Of a stretch of 57,157 bases of DNA, positions 48,645 through 56,315 are shown one piece after another. Each line of letters opens with the position of its first letter. Within the stretch, counting starts at the first letter, position 1. The notes below the pieces were generated by a model. The model did not search any database and was not told the origin of the DNA. It worked only from the letters and a program-made list of their open reading frames with translations. This stretch comes from a virus. The stretch is taken from IMG/VR virus record IMGVR_UViG_3300028829_000632, positions 1 to 57,157 of that record. One strand, given 5' to 3'. A program made the position numbers and the translations under genes.

Positions 48645-49318
48645 TAGATATACCTAAGTCTAGGTCGAACAAACATGCTTGAGCGTTCACGATCCTCCTG
48701 CATAGCTCTTGCAAGTGTTTCCTCATAATTAGTTTTTAACATGCCGATACGTTCAGAAGATACTCCTGCTCGTTTCATTGACATGTAGTAAGATAACCCT
48801 GCCGTAAGACAAGGAAAAAATCTTTTAGGTAGATCAGCGTTTTGTTCTGCGGATTTATTAATATCCTGTAGTTCGCTGATTACTTCTATCTTTAAAATGT
48901 CTGTGGAATTATCTGGAAGGGGCCAAACGGACATTACAGGATTATCTCTACTTCTACGAATAGAATACTGAGAAGGTCGTCCTGTCTGTGTTTTATTAGG
49001 TATCAATAAATACTCTTCTGATGTAATACGTGTCAACTGTAAATCAGTACTGTCTCTATTTAAAACTACTTCAAGTGCATCAATAGTATTAGAAGATAGA
49101 TTATATACTCCAGTAGAAGCTGCTACCGTTATAGAAGAAACACTCGTACTCCATAACAGTATACCACGGTTTTGCCAATCCTTCAACATAATATTAATAG
49201 AACGACGAGCAGAAGCAGGTTCATGACCGAGAGTGCTTTCGCCTCCAATCATTTCCATTGCTTCTTGAATAACCTCGTCAATATCGAGATTAAAATTATA
49301 TGTTCCTGATACAGCCAT
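48644..49318 (-). CDS. P22 gp4-like connector (tail accessory) protein
   Basis: Seen: 224 aa. LDIDEVIQEAMEMIGGE, then SARRSINIMLKDWQNRGI, are features of the neck/tail accessory proteins of podoviruses. Known: P22 gp4 (166 aa) completes the portal vertex. Inferred: second connector ring with the 231-aa protein. Its start overlaps the upstream stop. Confidence 0.65.
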   Translation of the reverse strand: MAVSGTYNFNLDIDEVIQEAMEMIGGESTLGHEPASARRSINIMLKDWQNRGILLWSTSVSSITVAASTGVYNLSSNTIDALEVVLNRDSTDLQLTRITSEEYLLIPNKTQTGRPSQYSIRRSRDNPVMSVWPLPDNSTDILKIEVISELQDINKSAEQNADLPKRFFPCLTAGLSYYMSMKRAGVSSERIGMLKTNYEETLARAMQEDRERSSMFVRPRLRYI

Positions 49319-49719
49319 TATGTTTTCCTATATCTCTTAACCTTACGCGCAATACGTTTAGGTTGTTTGGAGTATTGCTTCCCCGCAGCAGTCGCTTTTC
49401 TCTTTGTTCTCGTGGTCGCAGCATACTCTTTTGACGACAGGGCTTTGATTGCTTTCTCTGGAAGATATCTCTCCCCTGTTTTGCTGCTTGGTTTCCCTGA
49501 CTTTGTTTTCCATTTTTGCTTAGTCCACTTTGATAATTTATTAGTAGTTTTTTTCTTACCTTTATAACTTCCACCAGATTCTTTATAATACTTAACAGCA
49601 AGCTGCATAGCTCTGGCAGAATGCTTACCACCCATTTTAGCTTTAGCTCTGGCCTTTGCTCTAGCCCACTTAGCAGGGTTACGCTTGGTAGCTGTACCGG
49701 CTTTCTTTTTTACTGCCAT
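49318..49719 (-). CDS. DUF5872-like basic protein (133 aa)
   Basis: Seen: very Lys/Arg-rich with RNPAKWARAKARAKAKMGGK, SARAMQLAVKYYKESGG, WTKQKWKTKSGKP and RYLPEKAIKALSSKE in that order, matching the DUF5872 family. Known: the family occurs in phages and giant viruses without a proven function. Inferred: DNA or RNA contact in the virion, given the charge and the position in a block of basic proteins. Confidence 0.75.
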   Translation of the reverse strand: MAVKKKAGTATKRNPAKWARAKARAKAKMGGKHSARAMQLAVKYYKESGGSYKGKKKTTNKLSKWTKQKWKTKSGKPSSKTGERYLPEKAIKALSSKEYAATTRTKRKATAAGKQYSKQPKRIARKVKRYRKT

Positions 49720-49727
49720 TGTGTGTT

Positions 49728-49880
49728 TTATTTCTTATGTATAGTTTGAACTTCAAAGCTTGCTTTTTTTGATGCACCCTTATGTGGAGCATAACCAGTA
49801 CGAGGATTTTTCATAAGTTTAAATCCTTTACCAGCTTTCATCCAGTGAAAACCTTTAGGTGCGTCTACTGCTTTTTTCAT
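49728..49880 (-). CDS. Small basic protein (50 aa), marine-phage type
   Basis: AGAGG precedes the ATG. The pattern KAVDAPKGFHWMKAGKG...APHKGASKKA is a recurrent small protein of marine phages. Basic; function unknown. Confidence 0.65.
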   Translation of the reverse strand: MKKAVDAPKGFHWMKAGKGFKLMKNPRTGYAPHKGASKKASFEVQTIHKK

Positions 49881-49881
49881 A

Positions 49882-50223
49882 TCAACCTCTTCTTTTTATG
49901 CCACGTACAAGCTTCTGAGACTTAGGGGGACTTTTTTTAGAACCGCTAGGTCCAGCCCAGAAAAGTTTATTTGCCCAGTAAGCTGCACTTGTTTTACCTT
50001 TGGCAATATTCTTACCATGTCTTGCTTTAAAAGATTTACGAGCTTCAGGAGAATAGTTATGTCCCATCTTCTGATCGCCAAACCTAATAATTTTAATACC
50101 ACCATTATTACTTACAGCAACAATACCTTTTTTAGTAGGATGATTTGGTGTACGCTTCGGTTTGTTCAGACCGCTTAATCTATAGCGTTTAAGTTTTTTC
50201 TTATCAGAATCAGATAAAGCCAT
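49882..50223 (-). CDS. Basic protein (113 aa), DUF6321-like
   Basis: GLNKPKRTPNHPTKKG, IKIIRFGDQKMGHNYSPEA, RKSFKARHGKNIAKGK and SAAYWANKLFW follow a pattern familiar from phages and some algal viruses. Strongly basic. Likely nucleic-acid associated; function unproven. Confidence 0.7.
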   Translation of the reverse strand: MALSDSDKKKLKRYRLSGLNKPKRTPNHPTKKGIVAVSNNGGIKIIRFGDQKMGHNYSPEARKSFKARHGKNIAKGKTSAAYWANKLFWAGPSGSKKSPPKSQKLVRGIKRRG

Positions 50224-50393
50224 TATTTTTTCCTACAGTTAGTATTCTTATATTTTTCTACCATATAGTTACAAAACTCAATCCAGTACTCGTCCCAATT
50301 TTTATAATCTTTTTCTATAGGACGTTCTATATCCCAATTTATTCCTACTTTTTCAGGAAGACTATTAAAATTAGTTTCCGCGAGTTTCGACAC
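50223..50393 (-). CDS. Small protein (56 aa), unknown
   Basis: A GTG at 50393 follows AAAGAGG well; the frame is open further up to 50414. It overlaps the end of the 272-aa gene by 23 bases. Acidic, Trp/Tyr/Asn-rich, unlike its basic neighbours. Weak support as a gene. Confidence 0.5.
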   Translation of the reverse strand: MSKLAETNFNSLPEKVGINWDIERPIEKDYKNWDEYWIEFCNYMVEKYKNTNCRKK

Positions 50394-51189
50394 CAAAGCC
50401 TCTTTTTGCTGCACGTTTACGAACAGATGACTTTTTCTTTTTCATAGTCTTTTCTATACCGCCACCTGATCGGCTACCAAAAACATCTTCATTCATATCG
50501 TAGTCACTAAGCCCACGTTTCTTTCTATCAGCCGTAGCTCGATCACCCGCTACCTTAATAGAATCAAAAGCACGTTCTAGCATGTTCATATCTTTACGTC
50601 TATTTTTTTCAGAAAGATTGTACATCTTATCAGCATCAGGAGATGCAAAAGCTTCTGAATATTCATCAACATCTTTTTTAGATAGTGTTCCACCGCCCGG
50701 AGGAGTGGCAGCAATCATATTACCTCCAGCAGTAGGCCGTCTAGGCGGGTTAGGTTTAGACCGAGGCTGTGCTTTTCGAGTCCCTGTACCAGAAGTAGAT
50801 CGTGTTATTGGAGCATCTGAACCACGAGGAGTATTTTTTAATAAATTTGCTGCTTTAAGAACATCAGGATTCATAGCTGGTTTAGGTAAATTACGCACAG
50901 AAACAGCATCAGGATTCTTAGCTGGTTTAGGTAAATTACGCACAGAAACAGCATCAGGATTCTTAGCTGGTTTAGGTAAATTACGCACAGAAACAGCATC
51001 AGGATTCTTAGCTGGTTTAGGTAAATTACGTACAGAAACAGCATCAGGATTTTTAGCTGGAACGTCCTCGCCACCTATTCTTCTAAGCTGTCCTTGCAAT
51101 CTGGCAAGTCTATTTTTACTAGGATTTGACTTAGCTCTTTCTCTCGAAATAGCTTCTAATAAATTATCTCTTGCATTTTCTTTTGCCAT
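50371..51189 (-). CDS. Basic repeat protein (272 aa), unknown
   Basis: Residues ~45-105 are four tandem copies of AKNPDAVSVRNLPKP; flanks are Pro/Arg/Lys-rich and the C-terminal half is charged helix, ending in a Lys/Arg cluster. No family recognised. It abuts the 246-aa gene by one base. Probably a disordered, virion-associated protein. Confidence 0.6.
   Translation of the reverse strand: MAKENARDNLLEAISRERAKSNPSKNRLARLQGQLRRIGGEDVPAKNPDAVSVRNLPKPAKNPDAVSVRNLPKPAKNPDAVSVRNLPKPAKNPDAVSVRNLPKPAMNPDVLKAANLLKNTPRGSDAPITRSTSGTGTRKAQPRSKPNPPRRPTAGGNMIAATPPGGGTLSKKDVDEYSEAFASPDADKMYNLSEKNRRKDMNMLERAFDSIKVAGDRATADRKKRGLSDYDMNEDVFGSRSGGGIEKTMKKKKSSVRKRAAKRGFGVETRGN
50876..51055 (-). repeat. Four tandem 45-bp repeats
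   Basis: Units 50876-50920, 50921-50965, 50966-51010 and 51011-51055, the first three identical and the fourth with two changes. They encode 15-residue repeats and keep an opposite-strand frame open. Recent expansion is likely. Confidence 0.9.
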
Positions 51190-51930
51190 TTATTTGCTCC
51201 TTACGGCTCCGCCACCACGAAGAGCAGCACCGCATCCACGGCCAACACGGCCACCTTTTTTACGAATTTCAAATCCTTGTCCGCCTTCACCAGCAGTTAG
51301 GTTTCTAATTTCTTTTTCACTAATTTTACCACGGCCCGTTAAGCCCATCTTCTCAGCTACTTCTCCTTTAGGAGGAGAATACTGTCCAGTAGTAACAAGT
51401 TTAGTCTTACCATTTTTCATTCTAACAATTTTAGCTTGACCAGTTTTAATAAAGCGTCTAAGCTGCGCTCTTGAATATTGTTTTAACTCAGGGTCTAGTT
51501 GGACTTTAGAAAGAAGGTCTGTATTAACACCGCCTTCAACTTTATTACCAGCACTGTCTGTTGTAGATGTACGCCTACCTGAAGGTACTTCTCCTTCAGA
51601 CTGTTTATTTAATATTGCTCGTTGTTCTGCAACAGTTTTTTTATTAAAGTTTCTTGGACTAATACCTGTAAGTCTTTGAATTTCTCTAGCCTGTGCTTTT
51701 CCAAATTTACTGGGCTTTTTATCTGAGGGTCTCTCACCCTTAACTGTTTTAGAAACAGGTTTAGCATCTTCTTTAATCTGGGCTTTAGCTGCTTTCTTAT
51801 AAGCATCAACAGACATATCATTAGACTTAGCAGCTTTAGCAATAGCAGCATTAGCGGCTCTGCTGTTTTTACCTTTACTTGTTAAAGCTTTTAAAATAAT
51901 TCCAGATACTTTACCAGTAAGCCCTGACAT
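51190..51930 (-). CDS. Basic protein with GRGCGAALRGGG tail (246 aa)
   Basis: Lys/Ala-rich, with a mid segment RLTGISPRNFNKKTV and a C-terminal KKGGRVGRGCGAALRGGG motif. Known: the GRGCGAA.RGGG tail is a recurrent end in marine phage proteins. Function unknown; nucleic-acid contact plausible. Confidence 0.65.
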   Translation of the reverse strand: MSGLTGKVSGIILKALTSKGKNSRAANAAIAKAAKSNDMSVDAYKKAAKAQIKEDAKPVSKTVKGERPSDKKPSKFGKAQAREIQRLTGISPRNFNKKTVAEQRAILNKQSEGEVPSGRRTSTTDSAGNKVEGGVNTDLLSKVQLDPELKQYSRAQLRRFIKTGQAKIVRMKNGKTKLVTTGQYSPPKGEVAEKMGLTGRGKISEKEIRNLTAGEGGQGFEIRKKGGRVGRGCGAALRGGGAVRSK

Positions 51931-51932
51931 AA

Positions 51933-52130
51933 TTACTCTCCAGCTTTTTCTGTGTAAATAACTTTCTCATCCATAGAATAATCTACAACTACATTTTCAG
52001 GTTTGCCTACAACAGACGGACCCTTACGTGCAGCACCGAAACCCTGACCAGTAGGCTTACCAGTAATAGCATCAAGGTCAGCAGGATAAGCCAGCAAACT
52101 GTGCGGCCCTCTTAAATAAGTTTTCTTCAT
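51933..52130 (-). CDS. Small protein (65 aa), unknown
   Basis: Mixed composition with LRGPHSLLAYPADLDAITG; its start overlaps the end of the next upstream gene. No family recognised. Confidence 0.65.
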   Translation of the reverse strand: MKKTYLRGPHSLLAYPADLDAITGKPTGQGFGAARKGPSVVGKPENVVVDYSMDEKVIYTEKAGE

Positions 52131-52348
52131 GATCTTCTCCTTCTTCCCTTTGCAGCCATCGCGGCCATTTTTTTAGCACCGTACTTTTTTCTTCCAATGT
52201 ATGCTGCTAAAGCTTTAGGGTTTCTAGCCCCACGTTTTTTTAAATTAGAAACTGTTTTTTTAAATCGTTTGCCAGAACCAAGAGGTGGCTTTTTCTTTCG
52301 ACCACCCTTAGTAACTTGCTGTCTAATGCTGGCGCGACTAGTAGCCAT
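52127..52348 (-). CDS. Highly basic protein (73 aa)
   Basis: More than a third Lys/Arg, ending KGRRRRS, with helical YIGRKKYGAKKM. Histone- or protamine-like charge; may condense DNA or contact the genome in the head. No family recognised. Overlaps neighbours by 1-4 bases. Confidence 0.65.
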   Translation of the reverse strand: MATSRASIRQQVTKGGRKKKPPLGSGKRFKKTVSNLKKRGARNPKALAAYIGRKKYGAKKMAAMAAKGRRRRS

Positions 52349-53109
52349 TAGTCATAACAAGAAGCAATAAGACTATCACCACCACTAGCAGCTTTTACAA
52401 CACCGCCATGTTTCTTATATACCATGCCGCCCTTCTTATACTTCATCACCTGACCACCGCCCATTTTCTTGTTCATAGCTTTAGCAGAATCGGCTTCCAT
52501 CTCAGACATGCGATTGCCACGTTCTACTGCACCTTTACCAATAGGAGGAGTCGGCTTGTCCTTTGGCTTTGCATTTATTGTATCAAAATCTTTTTTAGTT
52601 ATCTTACCATCGTTATTTACATCTAGCTTCTTTTGATTACCTTTTAAAACTTGTCCGGGTTTTTTACGATAAACAATTTTACCACCAGCTTTTTTATTTG
52701 TTGCTCTACGAGCAGCAACGTTTCTTTTACGTTGTGCTACTTGTTTAGGAGTAGGAGTAAAACCTTCTAATATTTCACCTGTTTTCATATATGTAGCTAC
52801 CGCATCTTTTGGCTTTTTAGGTTTAGTAGGCATAACGCCTTTTTGCTTTCTGCGGGCCTCATCAGCCTTAACTCTTGCTCTTAAAGTATCTGCTTTATCC
52901 GCAGCCTCTAGTTTTTTTAATTTAGCTATTTCTGTTTTAGATGCAGTGTTGTTGTTAACTTTCTTTTCAAGAGCTACTTTGTTTCTAGCTCTAGGACTTA
53001 CCAAACCTTGTCCTGCTCTACCTGTGCTTGATCCTGAACCAGCAGATGGATTCTTAAGTAATTTTTTTGCAACGCCTGAAGCGCCTTTAGTAAAAAGTCT
53101 TGATACCAT
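52348..53109 (-). CDS. Basic protein with EF-hand-like loop (253 aa)
   Basis: Seen: Lys/Ala-rich helices, then at about residue 164 DVNNDGKITKKD, a complete 12-residue calcium-binding EF-hand/dockerin-type loop (Asp1, Asn3, Asp5, Thr9, Asp12). The C-terminus is Gly/Lys-rich (MKYKKGGMVYKK) and ends GGDSLIASCYD, a recurrent marine-phage ending. Inferred: virion-associated protein that may bind calcium. No enzyme motif. Confidence 0.65.
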   Translation of the reverse strand: MVSRLFTKGASGVAKKLLKNPSAGSGSSTGRAGQGLVSPRARNKVALEKKVNNNTASKTEIAKLKKLEAADKADTLRARVKADEARRKQKGVMPTKPKKPKDAVATYMKTGEILEGFTPTPKQVAQRKRNVAARRATNKKAGGKIVYRKKPGQVLKGNQKKLDVNNDGKITKKDFDTINAKPKDKPTPPIGKGAVERGNRMSEMEADSAKAMNKKMGGGQVMKYKKGGMVYKKHGGVVKAASGGDSLIASCYD

Positions 53110-53804
53110 TAGCTTGTTCCTTGTATAATTGTGTCGGGTCCGCCAGCAGGACTAGCAGCGATTTCCATATCGTCTTGTCTAGTTCTACGTGCCTGATTAC
53201 GAAGTGATGTGATTGCGTTATCATACTGTCCCTGCCAAACTGGAAGAGTAGCCCAGTCTTTCATATACATAGTGGCTTCTAACATACAACCATAGAACAA
53301 AGCATTATAGCAATACTCACTGTAATAGTTTGAAACCGTCACACTTGTACCTGTTGCCGAAGCAAGAGCTAAAGGCCGTGACGCTGTTTGAACAATACCT
53401 GACAAAGTTGATGTAGGTGTTGGTACGATGTAAATTGATCCATTCGTTTTCCGTGAATAGTAACGGGGAGTTCCTGTAGATGTAGCAATAGGCCAGTAGT
53501 CTGTAGCATACTCATAAGTTCTTAGTAACAAGTTTACCTTTGAAGAGGCTGGAACTCCAGTTACACTGACACTTGTGGTGTAATTTACATTACGAACAAT
53601 ACGCACTCGATCATTAAGTGCAATACTGGCATTAGTCGCTACATATGAAATAGCGGTATACTCATCTAAACCAACATCGTCTAAATCTTTAGTAAGACGT
53701 AGTTCTGTTTTTTCAATCAACTTAGGAATTTGATCCGCAAACTCAGTCGAATCATTCTCAGTTGTATTAATAATGTCAGTCTTCAGATAAGAATAAGAAG
53801 GCAT
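53109..53804 (-). CDS. Head-tail adaptor protein (231 aa)
   Basis: Seen: helical start (EFADQIPKLIEKTELRLTKDLD), a beta middle including PRYYSRKTNGSIYIVPTP, and a helical end with CYNALFYGCMLEA. Known: this alternation is typical of adaptor rings of podoviruses (SU10/T7 gp11-like). Inferred: first connector on the portal. Confidence 0.7.
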   Translation of the reverse strand: MPSYSYLKTDIINTTENDSTEFADQIPKLIEKTELRLTKDLDDVGLDEYTAISYVATNASIALNDRVRIVRNVNYTTSVSVTGVPASSKVNLLLRTYEYATDYWPIATSTGTPRYYSRKTNGSIYIVPTPTSTLSGIVQTASRPLALASATGTSVTVSNYYSEYCYNALFYGCMLEATMYMKDWATLPVWQGQYDNAITSLRNQARRTRQDDMEIAASPAGGPDTIIQGTS

Positions 53805-53805
53805 G

Positions 53806-54165
53806 TCAGCCTACATATAGTGTAATCGTGGGAGTCATAACGCCAGTACCTGAGTTGGCAACACTAAGCACACCATAAACACCAACACCCATATCTCCAA
53901 TATACATATCATTAGAATCTAAAGCACCAACACGATATCGAATAGCCGTACCCTTGGCAGTCTTATTGGTAATCTGATTTGCACCAGTAATTACAATCTC
54001 ACCAGCAAGAGTAGCATAAGTATGGATAGCCATAACACGAGTTGTTTGAGGAACTGGTCCACCACCATTTGCTCCAACAGTTAAATTACTGTCTACATAT
54101 CTGAAGCCATTAATAATAGCACCGTCGCTACTTACATTTTGAGCAACTTTAATATTTGTACCCAT
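53806..54165 (-). CDS. Small virion protein (119 aa), unknown
   Basis: Gly/Thr/Val-rich beta protein between capsid and adaptor genes. It could be a head decoration or fastening protein; no family recognised. A hairpin lies between it and the capsid gene. Confidence 0.65.
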   Translation of the reverse strand: MGTNIKVAQNVSSDGAIINGFRYVDSNLTVGANGGGPVPQTTRVMAIHTYATLAGEIVITGANQITNKTAKGTAIRYRVGALDSNDMYIGDMGVGVYGVLSVANSGTGVMTPTITLYVG

Positions 54166-54192
54166 ATTTAATTCCTTTATAAATAAAGAGTC

Positions 54193-54227
54193 GAAGGAGA
54201 AAGCAACATTTAGCCGCTCTCTCCTTC
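54193..54227 (-). terminator. Hairpin after the capsid gene
   Basis: A 12-bp stem (one G-U on the RNA) with an 11-nt loop, 54227-54193 on the minus strand, then a weak T-rich stretch. Likely an attenuator or mRNA 3' protector that keeps capsid mRNA abundant relative to downstream genes. Bases 54166-54235 contain no gene. Confidence 0.5.
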
Positions 54228-54235
54228 TATCTTAA

Positions 54236-55153
54236 TTAACCTTCGCTACCGAAGAAGCCACGCCAATCAGAGACACCGAAGCTATAACGCTCCCGAGCCT
54301 TAAATCGGATGTTTCCAGTATCGAAGTCAGGTTCCATCTTCGTCTGAAGCGGAGTACGAACAAACATCTTAGTGCCGTTCGGAACATCCGTCTTGACAAA
54401 CCACGCATCAGTGTCGGTAAACCGACGATTGATGTAGTAGCCTTCAGGAACCATACCCAAGTGACGAGTCGCGTTAATAGCGTTGTTATTTGGGTTAGCC
54501 TGTGCAGCACTCGTCTGAGTGTTACCGGGGCTGCTTAGAACGCGATCTGCAATGGCCCACGAATCAACGGGAACATGCAGCGAAACCGCGCTGGCACCAA
54601 TAAGAATACCACGATCATCTTCAATCTTCTGAATAGCAGTCAGAGCCGCCTCAAGAGTGGCTTCCGAAAGATCGGCAGCACCAAGAAGGTTGGACTGATT
54701 ACCAGCAGAGATGGTCGGATGAGCAGCAGAGAAGAACGCAGCACCGTCACCAATAGCGGTCGAGAAACCATTATTGAAAAGTGCAGCAGCCTTGACCTGC
54801 TTGGTATTCGCCATCGCACGAGCGAGACCGCGCGCACGAAGCTTGGCAAACGTGTCATACAGATTGTCTTCCATTGCTTCTTCCGTAACCGCGAAAGCAA
54901 GCGCAATAGTTTCAGCCGTATAACGGGCAGTGTAACTTTCCTGAGCGTCGTCATAGGAGACAGCAGCACCTTCACCCTTGGTCGGCGCAGAGCCGAAACC
55001 AGTGAAGAGAACTTCTTCCTCGAATGCACGATCAGAATTCTCAATATCAAAAAGAGGTTCGTGTTCGTTATTAACCTCTCCATACTCCATTCCAAATACG
55101 GCATTCAGGCCCGGAAGGAGTTCTTTTGAAATACTAGCTCTATTAATAGCCAT
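54236..55153 (-). CDS. Major capsid protein
   Basis: Seen: 305 aa with AFAVTEEAMEDNLYDTF, then RALARAMANTKQ-like helix, FFSAAHPT, LEAALTAIQKIEDDRG and WFVKTDVPNGTKMFVR. Known: this order is that of HK97-fold capsids of the Mu-gpT-like/marine type. Composition is more GC-rich and codon-regular than neighbours, as often for highly expressed capsid genes. GGAGG precedes the ATG. Confidence 0.85.
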   Translation of the reverse strand: MAINRASISKELLPGLNAVFGMEYGEVNNEHEPLFDIENSDRAFEEEVLFTGFGSAPTKGEGAAVSYDDAQESYTARYTAETIALAFAVTEEAMEDNLYDTFAKLRARGLARAMANTKQVKAAALFNNGFSTAIGDGAAFFSAAHPTISAGNQSNLLGAADLSEATLEAALTAIQKIEDDRGILIGASAVSLHVPVDSWAIADRVLSSPGNTQTSAAQANPNNNAINATRHLGMVPEGYYINRRFTDTDAWFVKTDVPNGTKMFVRTPLQTKMEPDFDTGNIRFKARERYSFGVSDWRGFFGSEG

Positions 55154-55168
55154 GATTAATCCTCCCTA

Positions 55169-55783
55169 TTAAGCCGTTGAAGCCGTAGCAGTGACATAAC
55201 GATCCCGATGGGTGTTAAGCCAAACTTCGACAATTGGATAAGCGTCATTGTTACCTTCGTCAGGATACTGAGCGCGGCCAACAACACGAGCAGCAAGCTC
55301 GGTTTCAGCACCAGAACTAGCCATCAGGTAATAGCTGGACTGCCCAGTTACCGTGCTGCCCGAACTAGCGGTAGAACTAACTGTAACAGTGTAGTTCTTA
55401 GCAATCGCTGCTTCAGCAGCAGAAAGAGTCAAAGAACACTGAATGTAGTAAGTCTGTGCCGGATCAGTAATAACAAAGAATTTAATATCTGTGGCGGATG
55501 TCCCACCATTCCAATAACGAGAGAACTTCTGTTCTCCATTTTCAACATACTGACAGCCCATGAAAACGCCCGAGGGCTTCAAGGTACCGGCAATAAACGG
55601 CGAGATCGTTGCAAAGTTCGCGCCCGGAAGCACGACAGGATCGCCTGTAAAAATGTTGTTACTAGGTGACTGCGCCTGACCCGTCGAGGTAAGCGTAATC
55701 ATATCGGTGACGGCCTCATTATTATAAGCGCCGCCTCTCTTACGAGCAGGGACAAAACCACGAAATGCTTTAGTAGTAGACAT
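55169..55783 (-). CDS. Head protein next to capsid (204 aa), possible decoration protein
   Basis: Ser/Thr/Ala-rich beta protein with MITLTSTGQAQSPSN and VVGRAQYPDEGNNDA. Directly precedes the capsid gene by 15 bases, where decoration or minor head proteins often lie. GGAGA precedes its ATG. Family not recognised with confidence. Confidence 0.65.
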   Translation of the reverse strand: MSTTKAFRGFVPARKRGGAYNNEAVTDMITLTSTGQAQSPSNNIFTGDPVVLPGANFATISPFIAGTLKPSGVFMGCQYVENGEQKFSRYWNGGTSATDIKFFVITDPAQTYYIQCSLTLSAAEAAIAKNYTVTVSSTASSGSTVTGQSSYYLMASSGAETELAARVVGRAQYPDEGNNDAYPIVEVWLNTHRDRYVTATASTA

Positions 55784-55809
55784 GTGTCATCTCCTTAAAG
55801 TTAAAGACG

Positions 55810-56298
55810 CTAACCCTGAAAATCGGGTCGTCGCCCTTTCGTTACTGTGGTTTTACTATTATTGGAAATTGGCATACGAGAATCAGAACTGTTCATAAGT
55901 TGAGCGTTTACGGCTTGCATCATATTATCAGCCTTGTTTTCGTAGAATTTCCGTTTAGCCGCTACCTTACCCGCTGGCATTTTTGCTAATGCCAAGTCTC
56001 CACGACAGACTGTGCCTTGGTAACGACCGTCTTCCCTTACGAAGGATGTAATCGACATTTCAGGAACTTCATCAGGAGTTACGAAAACCCATCCCTCTTG
56101 TAGTTTCTTACCTACATTTGAGATGTCGTCTGTGCCTTTGATGGAGATGCGTATCCAACGTAAAGCCATTCCTTCACTATCAAATCGTGCTTGCACATGA
56201 TCTGGAATAGATAAGGCGTTAGGCTCTTCAAAGGTCCATTCTTCTTCCTGTGTGTTATTCTCTCTAAGTTGACTACTACGTGTTTCATTTCGTGTCAT
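55810..56298 (-). CDS. Conserved head-region protein (162 aa)
   Basis: EGMALRWIRISIKGTDD, EGWVFVTPDEVP and GDLALAKMPAGKV form a pattern seen in marine podovirus head modules between scaffold and capsid genes. The C-terminus is basic and Ser/Asn-rich. Function unknown; head assembly is likely from position. Confidence 0.7.
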   Translation of the reverse strand: MTRNETRSSQLRENNTQEEEWTFEEPNALSIPDHVQARFDSEGMALRWIRISIKGTDDISNVGKKLQEGWVFVTPDEVPEMSITSFVREDGRYQGTVCRGDLALAKMPAGKVAAKRKFYENKADNMMQAVNAQLMNSSDSRMPISNNSKTTVTKGRRPDFQG

Positions 56299-56315
56299 AA
56301 TAATTCTCCGCGCTT

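Noticed and set aside
50582-51439. 285-codon open frame on the plus strand
   Set aside because: It is antisense to two basic genes and stays open because the 45-bp repeats have no stop in that frame; its composition is not protein-like and it has no ribosome-binding site.
54575-55129. 184-codon plus-strand frame inside the capsid gene
   Set aside because: Antisense to the major capsid protein; composition and lack of start signals argue against coding.
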